Of a stretch of DNA of 64,000 bases, positions 26,466 to 36,300 are shown one piece after another. The stretch is from Nodosilinea sp. FACHB-131 (lineage in GTDB: Bacteria > Cyanobacteriota > Cyanobacteriia > Phormidesmidales > Phormidesmidaceae): NCBI RefSeq assembly GCF_014695395.1, contig NZ_JACJOF010000035.1, positions 1 to 64,000 on the forward strand, in the 5' to 3' direction. The notes under the pieces are model-generated. The model did no database searches. It saw only the letters and a list, made by a program, of their open reading frames with translations, and had not been told where the DNA came from. Position numbers and translations under genes: made by a program. Numbering within the stretch: position 1 is the stretch's first letter; each line of letters begins with the position of its first letter.

Positions 26466-27035
26466 ATGGCTCAAGAACTTACAAACCGCAAAGTGGCGAT
26501 CTTAGCCACCGATGGATTTGAGCAGGTTGAGTTGACCGAGCCCAAACAAGCTCTAGAGAAAGCCGGTGCCCAAGTGCATGTGGTTGCCCCCAAGGAGGGT
26601 TCTATTCAAGGCTGGAATCACCACGACAAAGGCGATACAGTGCCGGTCGATCGCACCCTTGATCAGGCTGACGCCAGCGACTATGACGCGCTGGTGCTGC
26701 CCGGTGGAGTGTTGAATCCTGACCAGCTCAGAACTAACGATCAAGCCATTCAGTTTATCAAGGCATTCTTTGCCGACAGCAAACCCGTAGCCGCAATTTG
26801 TCACGGGCCTTGGACCCTGATTGAGGCCGATGTGGTCAAGGGTCGCACCGTCACCTCCTGGCCTTCTCTCAAAACTGACCTGAGCAACGCCGGCGCCAAC
26901 TGGGTTGATCAAGAGGTGGTCGTCGATCAGGGGCTGGTCACTAGCCGCAACCCCCACGATTTGCCTGCCTTCAACAGCAAAATTGTGGAGGAATTTGCTG
27001 AGGGCAAACATCTGGCTCAAGCTCAGTCGGTCTAG
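26466..27035 (+). CDS. PfpI/DJ-1 family protein (class I glutamine amidotransferase-like)
   Basis: A 189-residue DJ-1/PfpI-superfamily protein. It starts VAILATDGFEQVELTEPKQALE, has the Glu in DGFEQVE, the nucleophile elbow AAICHGPWTLIEA near 117 with Cys followed by His, and the C-terminal VTSRNPHDLPAFNSKIVEEF. This pattern matches the YhbO/general stress protein 18 branch, implicated in protection against oxidative and carbonyl stress (deglycase activity is debated). A very good ribosome site (ctcaggagaattagc) precedes the ATG. It stands alone. Confidence 0.92.
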   Translation: MAQELTNRKVAILATDGFEQVELTEPKQALEKAGAQVHVVAPKEGSIQGWNHHDKGDTVPVDRTLDQADASDYDALVLPGGVLNPDQLRTNDQAIQFIKAFFADSKPVAAICHGPWTLIEADVVKGRTVTSWPSLKTDLSNAGANWVDQEVVVDQGLVTSRNPHDLPAFNSKIVEEFAEGKHLAQAQSV

Positions 27036-27126
27036 GCCAGCGCAGTCCCTAAGCCTCTGCCAACTCTTCACCTTCCTGTTGGACGCAGAACGCCGCTTGT
27101 CCTCGGCTGGTGCTCGTAACAACTTT

Positions 27127-27160
27127 GCTATTTCACTGCGGCCCGCTGTGGTGAAATAGC
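27127..27160 (+). terminator. Hairpin downstream of the PfpI gene
   Basis: Perfect 10-base arms GCTATTTCAC (27127-27136) and GTGAAATAGC (27151-27160) around a 14-base GC-rich loop, 92 bases after the PfpI stop. A likely transcription end, though only gagttt follows rather than a clear T-tract. Confidence 0.5.
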
Positions 27161-27374
27161 GAGTTTAGGGTGCTCCGACATCCAGGGCGATCGCATTGTG
27201 TACCGCTGGGCTACAGACCAAGACTCGCATTACAAAAGAGGCAATGGCATCCCAGCAGTTGCGAGAAGCCCCCAGGGCTATGGCGCTGCCCTCGACGGAG
27301 ACCTATTCCCTAGCTCCGCGGCAAGTCGACACCTAACGCTGCGGGCGGCGGATAAAGCTATGCCGAACGCCTTA

Positions 27375-27423
27375 TTAACGCCATGCTAGAGCTGCTCTGT
27401 GGGCCGCTCCAGCATGGCGTTAA
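27375..27423. repeat. Strong orphan hairpin
   Basis: Perfect 13-base arms TTAACGCCATGCT (27375-27387) and AGCATGGCGTTAA (27411-27423), extended after one mismatch by GAGC/GCTC, with a 13-base loop. There is no T-tract and no adjacent gene. It could be the core of a small mobile repeat, a structured RNA, or a protein-binding site. Confidence 0.6.
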
Positions 27424-27449
27424 ACAGATTGGGGTGAAATGCGATCGCA

Positions 27450-27501
27450 CAATCTTGCCTCCGTTCAATCAACTCGTTGAGATTAAACAGGGGCAAGATT
27501 G
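27450..27501. repeat. Second orphan hairpin, 26 bases from the first
   Basis: Arms CAATCTTGCC (27450-27459) and GGCAAGATTG (27492-27501), 10 bases perfect, enclosing a 32-base loop with an inner CAAC/GTTG pairing (27471-27474 and 27477-27480). With the hairpin at 27375-27423 it forms a two-stem module in otherwise gene-free DNA. Confidence 0.5.
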
Positions 27502-28368
27502 AACCAATCTGACCTAGCCAGCACAGCCCTGCCAGATGAATTAATACAAGACTAATTAAACACGGGTTGTCGTTGAAAGAATTTGGCAGTAAGCTTAAAC
27601 CAAACCCTCCGCCTTACGTTTGTTGAGAGCTTAACAACAACGTAAAGCCTGTATGAAGTTGATGTATGTTTATGCCAATTTTTAACAAGTCATACTTCTA
27701 CACCGATATCTATCAGCCTTTGCTGAAAGGGTTGCGCTTGGCCCGCTTGAACCGAGTTTGCTTACCGGTCATGGCGGTGAGAATTCCAGGCGGCTTGACT
27801 CCCCCTTAAACAAGAATTTATTAGAAGAAATGCGATCGCTCTCATTGGCTGAGAGCAGCATTTTTAGCACCCAGAATGTTCCAATTCAGCTCCTGTCTAG
27901 GACTAACGTTAGCTAAGTCAGGCGATATCAGGCTTTGCCTTGTTGATATTTGCTTTGCCACTAGCCAAACCTAGTGCTGTAGTTGCCTTTATCCTTAACA
28001 GTCAAATCGACTTGCGGTAGCAAATTGTCTGCTTCCTAGGAATGCGGCACTACAAGGATAAACATTCTAGTGCTGTACGGCGAAAATCTGGCTACCGATA
28101 ATCAAGGGGCTTAAACTTCTTGCCTAAGCTGAACTCGAATTGGCAAAGTTTATGCCGTCGAGGATTGGTAAAGGGGAAATTCCTTTGACTATCATTGCGC
28201 TTGCGGCAAGCCAATAGCTTGCGCAACGGCGGACAAATTTATGCCGTGAAGTGCCAGTATTTAGCAGTTATATGCCTAGGTTCTTGGGGAGCAAAAGAAT
28301 TATGAATAAACCTGTCTTGAAAGGCAAACCGCAAATTAAGTAAATCAAAAAATAGAGAACATAGAATC

Positions 28369-29049
28369 ATGAGTTATTTGAGACGGGGCCTTGAATCAAT
28401 TGTGACCGGAAGCTTAAGCGCCATCCCAACAAAGGCTGGAAAAGCGATAAGAGTTATAGGATTTCGGCCTTTATTTAAGCAGTTAGACAGTTCTGCAACA
28501 ATCGGCTCAAGGGTTAGATTCAGCGGCACAAATCGTATTTCTATTGAAAAAGGTGTTTGGATCAATCAATATGCTGAGATTCATAGCGGGGGCAATCTCA
28601 TTCGGATTCGGGCCAATGCAGCTATCGACCTCGGCGTGAGCATTAGAGATTGTGGCCATCAGGGTCAGTCAAGTGGCATTGTCATTGGAGAAAACTCGGG
28701 GTTAGGGCCTTACTGCTGTTTGGCAGGTCCTGGAGCAATCAATATTGGCAGCAACTGCATGATTGCATCGCACTGCTGCATATATGCCAACAACCACGGG
28801 TTTGATGATCTAACAAAACCTATGCATTCTCAGCCATTAACAACGGTGGGAATAACGATTGAAGATGACTGTTGGCTGGGCACAGGAGTCAAAGTGCTTG
28901 ATGGAGTAACTATCGGCATAGGGAGCGTGATTGGGGCTGGGGCCGTTGTTAGCCGAGACATTCCACCATATTCGGTAGCCGTAGGGGTACCCGCTAGAGT
29001 AATTAAAAGTCGCAAAGAACAACTCTTTACTAGCTCAGATAGAAGATGA
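28369..29049 (+). CDS. Hexapeptide-repeat acyltransferase (WbbJ-like)
   Basis: A 226-residue left-handed beta-helix acyltransferase. After a basic N-terminus the hexapeptide repeats run from about residue 50 to 205, with the catalytic His in YANNHGFDD near 143-151 and the typical end ITIEDDCWLGTGVKVLDGVTIGIGSVIGAGAVVSRDIPPYSVAVGVPARVIK. Related enzymes acetylate sugars of O-antigen or exopolysaccharide using acetyl-CoA. It is paralogous to the next gene 64 bases downstream, from which it probably arose by duplication. Composition is more AT-rich than the window average. Acceptor sugar unknown. Confidence 0.88.
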   Translation: MSYLRRGLESIVTGSLSAIPTKAGKAIRVIGFRPLFKQLDSSATIGSRVRFSGTNRISIEKGVWINQYAEIHSGGNLIRIRANAAIDLGVSIRDCGHQGQSSGIVIGENSGLGPYCCLAGPGAINIGSNCMIASHCCIYANNHGFDDLTKPMHSQPLTTVGITIEDDCWLGTGVKVLDGVTIGIGSVIGAGAVVSRDIPPYSVAVGVPARVIKSRKEQLFTSSDRR

Positions 29050-29113
29050 GCAATCATCTAAGAAACGGTGCACACAAAACCACTAAATTTCTAAAGAGGA
29101 TGGAGTTGCCACA

Positions 29114-29818
29114 ATGAAAGTTGAAGTTTGCGAAGACCTTAAAGCAAATAATATTAAGCTTCAGGAACCAGAAGTTGTTAGACCTAGCAACTCAAAAAAT
29201 CACATATTTAGGAAATTGATATTTCCCCTGATTGAGCCAGTTCCTCGCCCTTTGGGAACAATAGCGAGAAAATTTCTCTATCCTCTTCTATCTAAAAACT
29301 GGGGAAAGACCCCTTATATTCAAGCATGGGTTGAAATTCTCGGTGTTAACAATATTACTACTGGCGACAATATCAGCATCCTTAGATATTCTATTTTGAA
29401 CTGTAATTTCAAGAATAGCCAGCTGAGGTTAGGGAGAAATGTTTCCCTAGACCGAAACGTTAGTATTCGTTTAGGAGACAATTGCATCATTGATATTGGT
29501 GAGGGAACTTATATTGGTCCCTTCACCTGTGTATCCGGACCTGGAAATATTACCATTGGCCGTAAATGTATGATTGCTTCTATGGCCGGTATTTATGCCA
29601 AACAACATCACCACGTGGGCTCCAGGACAGAGGGCATCACGATTGAAGATAACTGTTGGATTGGTACTGGAGCCAAAATCTTAGATGGCGTGACCATTGG
29701 TTATGGTAGTGCGATCGGCGCCGGAGCAGTAGTGACTAAAGATATTCCGCCCTACTCGGTAGCCGTAGGAGTACCGGCAAGGGTTTTAGAAAACCGGAGA
29801 ACTAGTCCTGACGATTAG
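29114..29818 (+). CDS. Hexapeptide-repeat acyltransferase (paralogue of the preceding gene)
   Basis: A 234-residue enzyme of the same left-handed beta-helix family. It shares with the preceding protein the segment around the catalytic His (IYAKQHHHVGS near 176) and a nearly identical C-terminal ITIEDNCWIGTGAKILDGVTIGYGSAIGAGAVVTKDIPPYSVAVGVPARV. The first 70 residues differ. Ribosome site taaagaggatggagttgccaca precedes the ATG. The two genes are probably co-transcribed and act on the same glycan at different positions or sugars; this is inference. Confidence 0.88.
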   Translation: MKVEVCEDLKANNIKLQEPEVVRPSNSKNHIFRKLIFPLIEPVPRPLGTIARKFLYPLLSKNWGKTPYIQAWVEILGVNNITTGDNISILRYSILNCNFKNSQLRLGRNVSLDRNVSIRLGDNCIIDIGEGTYIGPFTCVSGPGNITIGRKCMIASMAGIYAKQHHHVGSRTEGITIEDNCWIGTGAKILDGVTIGYGSAIGAGAVVTKDIPPYSVAVGVPARVLENRRTSPDD

Positions 29819-30270
29819 TTTCTTGTTGAGTTAAAACACCATAATTTTTTGTGTGCGAACCAGCCTGCTGTTTCCTATCCATTTACCTCCTACCTTTCTG
29901 TTTTTACTGCCCAGTCATGGTGCTTCGTATGGAGTTTAGATATGGTATTCAAATAAACTTTTCCTTGTTTTAACTATGTTTTAATACATGTGATCGCAGC
30001 CACATATTAAAGCCGAAAGCTGAACTCTACCTAAAAGCATAGGACCCAGACCTGAATTTTATATATTATTGAATTCGGCTCTTAATAGCTCTAGGTGAAC
30101 CAAATTTGAATTTTTATCTGGCTACAATAAGAGCTAAGCCATAGCGTCAGAAGCTGCATCTACCAATCGATAAGTCGCTACGTTAAACCTAAATGTTGTA
30201 TGGCTAACATGCAACATTATGTGTAACTAGTAGCATAAAAGTCAGCCCCAAACGCACCCCTATTACTACT
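29819..30270. other. AT-rich gap before the GT4 gene
   Basis: About 450 bases, strongly AT-rich, with stop codons in all frames. No hairpin terminator directly after the acyltransferase and no consensus promoter stands out; the length suggests the glycosyltransferase has its own promoter. Confidence 0.5.
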
Positions 30271-31551
30271 ATGAGTCTCGATAAACAGCTGAGAATAGTC
30301 TACTCTTCGGCCCCTGTAGATGCTACGAGTGTTTATATGCATTGGGTTCTAGGTCAAGATGATCCTTCCCACTTTGCAATTACCTACGCTCAACATTTCT
30401 ATGAGCTAGCTAGAAAATTTAATGCAAAATCTTGGCTTATCTCGGCAAGAGACAAAAAAGGCCTCATTCAAGATAACGACTTTAGGGTTGAATTTAGATC
30501 CTTGAAACATCAGTCTAGAAGTAGCGTCGCCTTCTTTGCTGGTCAACTTTGGTCAGGCCTAAGACTGATTTCTTCAGTGATTCTCTTCAAGGCTGATATC
30601 TTAGTCATTAGCGAAGATAGAACTTTTTGGTTTCTACTAGGTATTCTTCCTCTATTCGGCATCAAAGTTATTCCTACAATCCACTGCACTTTGTGGCCCA
30701 AGTATAAGCAGCCTAGTACCGTACAGCGGATTATTCAAAAGCTGAATAGTTGGTTCTTTCGGTACGGCTGTGTGGAAATTTGCGTCGTCTCTGAAGACAT
30801 TAAAAACCAGATCGTCAAGATTACCGATGGTCGTAGCCGTCCTATCCGAACGTTTATTCCTGCCTATAGAAAAGAGTTTCTTGACGATATCAAGATTCGA
30901 GATTATGATGCCGGAGCTGAACCATTCCAGGTTCTATTTGCTGGTCGAGTGGAAGTCAGCAAAGGAATTTACCTGCTTTTAGAAGTCGCGAAGAGATTTA
31001 TATCTGTTAACCCCAACTGTATTTTTAACATTTGCGGCACTGGCAGTCAGGTAGAAAAGCTTAAAGCGGCTGTGTTGGAGGCGGGCATTGAAAAACAGTT
31101 TGTCGTGCACGGCCATTGCCAGCGAGACAAGCTTCGCGAAATGTATGAAACGTCCCATATAGTTGTTGTTCCAACAACCAAAGATTTTGTCGAGGGTTTT
31201 AACAAGGTCGTTGCTGAGGGTGTCATTATGGGGAAACCAATCGTCACATCACCTGTTTGTCCAGCGCTGTCTATAGTGAGAGATGCAGCTGTGGAAGTCA
31301 CTCCTGACGACGTGGATGATTATTTCAACGCTATTTTGAAGCTAGCAACGGACAAAGATTTCTATCGTCAAAAGCAAAAAAGCGCTGTGGCTCTGAGGAA
31401 ACAATTTTTTACATACTCAAAAAGCTGGGAAGCTCAAGTAGAAGACGTCATTCAAAAAATCTGTAAAAATAGTCCAGATCTCAGTAAACACGGGCAGGAA
31501 GCAAATTATCATGCCAAGTTTCAACTTGAGGCAAACCGCGAGACCTTGTAG
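30271..31551 (+). CDS. Glycosyltransferase family 4 protein
   Basis: A 426-residue GT-B glycosyltransferase. The C-terminal catalytic half starts at VLFAGRVEVSKGIYLLLEVAKRF near 221, continues with FNICGTGSQVEKLK, VVHGHCQRDKLREMYETSHIVVVPT near 272-300 and the donor-binding EX7E-like region DFVEGFNKVVAEGVIMGKPIVTS near 305-327. The N-terminal acceptor half is less conserved. Retaining GT4 enzymes build surface polysaccharides from nucleotide sugars at the inner membrane. AT-rich like the two acyltransferase genes to its left; the three plausibly serve one glycan. Confidence 0.9.
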   Translation: MSLDKQLRIVYSSAPVDATSVYMHWVLGQDDPSHFAITYAQHFYELARKFNAKSWLISARDKKGLIQDNDFRVEFRSLKHQSRSSVAFFAGQLWSGLRLISSVILFKADILVISEDRTFWFLLGILPLFGIKVIPTIHCTLWPKYKQPSTVQRIIQKLNSWFFRYGCVEICVVSEDIKNQIVKITDGRSRPIRTFIPAYRKEFLDDIKIRDYDAGAEPFQVLFAGRVEVSKGIYLLLEVAKRFISVNPNCIFNICGTGSQVEKLKAAVLEAGIEKQFVVHGHCQRDKLREMYETSHIVVVPTTKDFVEGFNKVVAEGVIMGKPIVTSPVCPALSIVRDAAVEVTPDDVDDYFNAILKLATDKDFYRQKQKSAVALRKQFFTYSKSWEAQVEDVIQKICKNSPDLSKHGQEANYHAKFQLEANRETL

Positions 31552-32416
31552 CTTAGCCGCTTGCGCTTGGCCTGCTCGCGAAAAGTGTCTAGATAAAAAA
31601 TGATTGTAAGTAAAGCTCCTCAGAACGTGTTGGGGGGCTTTATTTTGTGCTGAGGTACTCGGTGACCCTTACAGGTGACCTCGGTGTATGTCACCGCTAC
31701 CACCGAAGAGGTCTTAGAATAGCTAAGTAGTAATAGTCCAGCACAGTGCTGGACAAATTCTGGAACGTTTTACGAAAAAACTGCTGAGAAAGATTGCGAT
31801 GCTGCTCTGTAGCGCCCGGCAACTGCTTTGTTAGAAAGGCCGCAAAGTGCTGTTGCAAAGTACGACACACTTCTACCATAAATTTGGGTCTTCAAAGGCC
31901 TACGGTGACAACCATCGCGGTTTGAAGGGCACGCTGGTCGATGGGCCACAGAAGTTGTCAGAACAGCAGTTGCCGTGTTGCAACATTCGCCACGCCCTTT
32001 GGAACCTAGAGCATGCGAGCTATTGGGCAAAGCAAAATTCTTTGGCTAGTTTCACGGTCCTTTTGGTAGTACCACCGCAACAAGCCTTCTCCTCATTCCG
32101 TCATGGATTGCCGTTGTGCTGCTAGCTTTTCGTATAGCTGGCAAGCTGTTTAGACTTTACACCTGCTTCCACCAGATCGGGGTTTTGGTGGTCAGCCACG
32201 ATGGGTCGTTGGTACGGCGGCTGTGCGATCGCATCATCAATTTAGCCCCTGCCCGAGCCACTGCGCGTTAGTTTCTGACGCTGTTGAATAGTGGTTATAG
32301 GCGGGCTGGATGCGATCGCACAGCCCAATGGTTCACACATGGGTTAACCTTTGAGGCATTCTTAGGCGGTAGAAGACCAGTCAGGGCAAACTTGAATAGC
32401 TCAGTTGGTTTGCCCT
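31552..32416. other. Gene-free region with a perfect palindrome
   Basis: About 860 bases. It contains the GT4 terminator (31611-31647) and a perfect palindrome GTCCAGCAC-a-GTGCTGGAC at 31736-31754. Short overlapping frames at 31697-32125 on both strands look like decayed coding sequence, but no family is recognised. HIP1-like GCGATCGC sites at 32225 and 32311 indicate resident cyanobacterial DNA again toward the right. Confidence 0.5.
31611..31647 (+). terminator. Intrinsic terminator of the GT4 gene
   Basis: Stem TAAAGC(T)CC (from 31611) pairs with GG(G)GGCTTTA (to 31641), and the T-rich run TTTTG follows. It lies 60 bases after the glycosyltransferase stop. Confidence 0.7.
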
Positions 32417-32920
32417 ATGGATCTCCGATTTAGAGACTACACAACCGCCTTATCTGAGTTTGAGCAAGCCGTTTGGGTTCAGTGTCCTCGGTGCAATGGT
32501 CCTGTTCTCTCTCGCTGTTTGGATGAGCGTCTGACATGGCGGATTGCCTGCCCGGACTGTAGCTATATCAAAACTGCATCTCGAAGCGCTAAGCAAAAGC
32601 CAATGCCCTGGTGGACTGACGGCTGGTGGGCCGAGTATCGAAAGCATGGGGACGCGGTAGATCCGGTTTTTGGCTTGCCGCTTTGGCTACAGGTGCCCTG
32701 TTGCGGACATGTCCTGTGGGCCTATAACGAGCTTCATCTGGAGTTTCTAGAGGCTTACGTGCAGGCCAGCATTCGAGAGCGGCAGGGGCGTAAAGGCAAT
32801 CATCATGGCATCGCCGTTCGGCTACCCCGGTGGATGAAGTTGGCCCGCAACCGTTCTTCTATCCTGAAGGAGATTGGGTATTTACGGGCTCGGTTAACGG
32901 ATCCTTGCCAAGAAAGGTAA
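32417..32920 (+). CDS. Hypothetical zinc-ribbon protein
   Basis: A 167-residue protein from the ATG at 32417; a TTG at 32405 is a possible earlier start. It has two cysteine knuckles (CPRC near 24 and CPDC near 50), as in TFIIB-type zinc ribbons, and a third cysteine-histidine cluster VPCCGHVLWAYNE near 98. The C-terminal third is basic with a predicted helix (LPRWMKLARNRSSILKEIGYLRARL). This suggests a nucleic-acid or protein-binding role, but I do not recognise a named family. Cytoplasmic, no signal peptide. It stands alone between two gene-poor stretches. Confidence 0.75.
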   Translation: MDLRFRDYTTALSEFEQAVWVQCPRCNGPVLSRCLDERLTWRIACPDCSYIKTASRSAKQKPMPWWTDGWWAEYRKHGDAVDPVFGLPLWLQVPCCGHVLWAYNELHLEFLEAYVQASIRERQGRKGNHHGIAVRLPRWMKLARNRSSILKEIGYLRARLTDPCQER

Positions 32921-33354
32921 GCTTTGCTGAGTTATAGCGGATCACACTTGCCCAACTTTTGGGGCGCCATTTCATTTACGGGCCTGCCGGCACGCTGCAA
33001 GAAGACTAACTACGAACTCAGCCTTCAAGCTAGAACTGCTGTGGCATAAATCACTCTCGACATTCCTAATGATCTTTCTCAAAAGTCCAGCCGGTTCAAG
33101 CCCAGCTGCCGCAGGTGCTAGAGCTGAATTTACAAGAATTGCAATCTCCAGCGGCAATGCTCAGTGGTGCCAGGTGCTGCTCAACCGACAGGCGTTCAGT
33201 CGAGGACTAACGGGCTTTCACTGGTGGATAGATGCTGTGAGCTAATTATGCCTGTCCAGACAGATTTGATATGAGTCAGATTTTCCATGGACGTAATCGT
33301 AGGGTTGCTTCCTTGTTGTAGAGAAGTGGCGCTGCTTGTGGCAAGGCACGATTG
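32921..33354. other. Gap between the zinc-ribbon gene and the hybrid kinase
   Basis: About 430 bases between converging genes. A stop-free plus-strand frame of roughly 55 codons ending at 33244 has no start codon or recognised similarity and could be a remnant. No terminator with a T-tract was found for either gene. Confidence 0.45.
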
Positions 33355-36300
33355 CTAGACTCGGCTTGGTTTGAGCAGGGTTACAATCTCGCGAACAAAT
33401 CGTTCTGGCTCCAACGGTTTCGTCAAGTGGGTTTGAAAGCCCGCTTGGAGCGCTTTCTCTTGGTCGATTTCGGCGGCATAGGCAGTGAGCGCGATCGCTG
33501 GCACCGCACCGCCCTGTGCCGGTGGACGCGAGCGAATCTGCTGCATCAGCCTGTAGCCATCCATCTCTTCCATGCCGATATCACTGACTATGACATTGGG
33601 AATAAACTGCTCCAAGGCTTGCAGCGCTTCTATACCTGAGGCAACGGCTGTTACGGTTGCCCCGTGCTGCTCGAGCAGAAAAGACTGAAATTCACGAGTA
33701 TCGGCATCGTCCTCGACGAGCAGAATTTGCACGTTGTCTAAGCGTGCTTCTGCACCGGATTGAGGCTGGTTTTGCTCAGAGAGAATCGACGTGGCCCGTT
33801 GCAGAGCCGGTAGCTGCACAATAAAGGTCGCGCCTTGATACTCGCCTCCACTTTCTGCTTTGACCGTGCCGCCGTGGAGGTCCACAATTTGCCGCACGAT
33901 CGCGAGTCCCAATCCCAGACCGCCAAATTTGCGCGTCGTTGAGCCGTCTTCTTGCCGAAAATACTCAAACACATAGGGCAGAAATTTCGGATCGATGCCC
34001 TTGCCGGTATCGACGACTCGAATTTGGGCCACCCCATGGCCCAAGCTGCCTTCAGCAACAACTTGCCTCAGTTGGACCATTACCTGTCCGCCGTCGTCGG
34101 TGAACTTGACCGCATTGGTGAGCAGGTTCCAAACCATTTGCTGCAGCCGGGCCGCATCGCCAGAGACCGCAGCCACATCTGGGTCGAGGTCAAGCGTAAT
34201 TTGAATAGTTTTCGCGTCTGCCGCTAAACTTACGGTTTCAACAGCAGCGTGAATGATAGAGGCCAAATTGACCGAAGTCACTGTTAAGCTCAGCTTGCCC
34301 TGCATGATGCGGGAGATGTCGAGCAAGTCCTCAATCAGTTGCGATTGCAGCTTGGCGTTACGCTCAATTGTGGCCAAGGCATCCATTTGACGGGCAGGAT
34401 TGAGTTTGCCGCTCAGCAGCAGTTGTGTCCAGCCCAAAATCGGGTTCAGGGGCGATCGCAACTCATGGGACAGCACGGCGAGAAATTCATCTTTGATGCG
34501 ATTGGCGTTCTCGGCGGCTTCTCGGGCGATTTGTTCTTGCTGTAAGAGCTGTTCTCGTTGAGCCTGGGCGCGTCTGAGCGCTTCAATGTCTGTGCTCGTG
34601 CCAAACCACTGCACGATTTGTCCCTGTTCGTCTCGGATGGCGATCGCGCGGGAGAGAAACCAGCGATAGGTCTGAGCTGACAAGTGTTTCAAGCGAAATT
34701 CGGCTTGATAGAGTGTCCCTGTCGTCAGCGCCGTCCGCCAGAGTTCACTCGTCATCTCAAAATCATCAGGATGAATGACTTGAGTGGCGTAGTGAATGTC
34801 TTGAGTTTGCTCTAGGGTCAGCCCGGTATAAGTTGCCCACTGCTGGTTCACATATTGCGTGTTGCCTCCAGCATCGGTTATCCAAACCTGTTGCGGCATG
34901 GCATCCGCGAGCTGGCGAAACTGCGCTTCCCGTTGGGCAATGGCGGCTTCTGCCTGCTTGCGATCGTGGATATCGACGGATGCACCAAACCAGTGAATAA
35001 TCTTACCCGTTTGCGGATCTCGGTAAGGCTCGGCCCGCCCCAAAAACCAGCGATAGTCTCCTGCCGCTGAGCGAAGCCGGTGTTCGACCGAGAAACTGCC
35101 GCCGCTGCGTCGCGCTGCGTCAAACGACTCCATGGTGCGCTTACCGTCGTCTGGGTGAACAAAGCTAGCCACAGCTTCAGCCGCCGTCGTCGGTTCGTAA
35201 GGAACGCCTGTATAGTTGCTCCATTGTTTGTTGAAGAACTCCATCTGCCCTTGTGCATCCGTAATCCAAACGATCTGTGGGGCAGCATCGGCCATCAGTC
35301 GAAACCGCTGCTCGCTTTCACGCAGCGTTGCTTCTATCCGTTTGCGATCGCTGATGTCAGTAAACACGATCGCCACCTGGCGCGTTGCTACATCGCCAAT
35401 CCGCGACGCCACAACGTCAAACCAGCGATCGAGCGCGTCCGAGCGCACTTCAGTGCGAATAGACTTGCCGGTGTGAACGACTTGGGCGTAAAGGTCATTC
35501 CAAAACTGTTCCAGTCCCGGTGCCAGTTCGCTTGCCCTTTTGCCTTCCGGATTGACAATACCGGACTGTCGCTCAAAGGCTGGATTTGCTTGCAGAATGA
35601 AGTGATCCACCGGCTTGCCATCGGCATCGAAGAGCACTTCAATCGTGCAGAAACCTTCGTCGATCGACTCAAACACCAGGCGATACTGTTCTTCAGATTG
35701 ACGCAGAGCGACTTCTGCCTGTTTACGAGCAGTGATGTCTACCGCTGTCGCATAAAGTACTTGTTCGTCTGGGTGAGACTGTGCTCTCCAGAGCAACCAG
35801 CGGTAGGAGCCGTCTTTGTGCCGATAGCGGTTTTCAAAGGCAAACGTTTCGGCGCCGGCCAACACGCTGACGCTCTCCGCAATCGATGCGGCAATATCGT
35901 CTGGATGGAGAAAATCAGTCCAGGGGTGAGAGGTCATTTCGGCGGGTGTCCAGCCGAGAATACGCTCAAAAGCCGGGCTCACCCAGTGGAAGTACCCGTG
36001 GCTGCTCATAATTACTTGCAAATCTGACCCTGCGGCAAGAAAGCGCTCTCGTTCCTGCTCCACTTTTTGCCGCTCAGCCTCAATGCGCTTGGTCTCGCTA
36101 ATGTTGGTAAACAAAGCGGCAAACTGATGACGTTGGGGCTCCCCAATGCAAAAGGCGTTGACATTAAGCCAACGGTTTAGCTCACTCTCTTGCGCCTCAA
36201 AGCGAACAGATTTTCGGGCGCGCACAACGCTGCCAAACAGCTCAAACCAGGGGGCATCTTGATTGGGAACCAGTTCCCGTGCCGTTTTGCCGACCACTTG

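Larger units (their letters stand above)
27036..28368. other. 1.3-kb gene-free region at the left edge of the polysaccharide islet
   Basis: After the PfpI terminator the region contains two strong hairpins (27375-27423, 27450-27501) and then AT-richer DNA without a convincing gene. A 47-codon frame at 27666-27809 and a 13-codon frame just before the acyltransferase (28302 onward) are open but unsupported. The sequence has the look of decayed or acquired DNA. Confidence 0.5.

Noticed and set aside
27666-27809. 47-codon frame MFMPIFNKSYFYTDIYQPLL...
   Set aside because: Reads plausibly but has no ribosome site and lies in a decayed-looking AT-rich tract.
31697-32125. Overlapping short frames on both strands, possibly an old transposase
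   Set aside because: No transposase motif could be identified; left as gap description.
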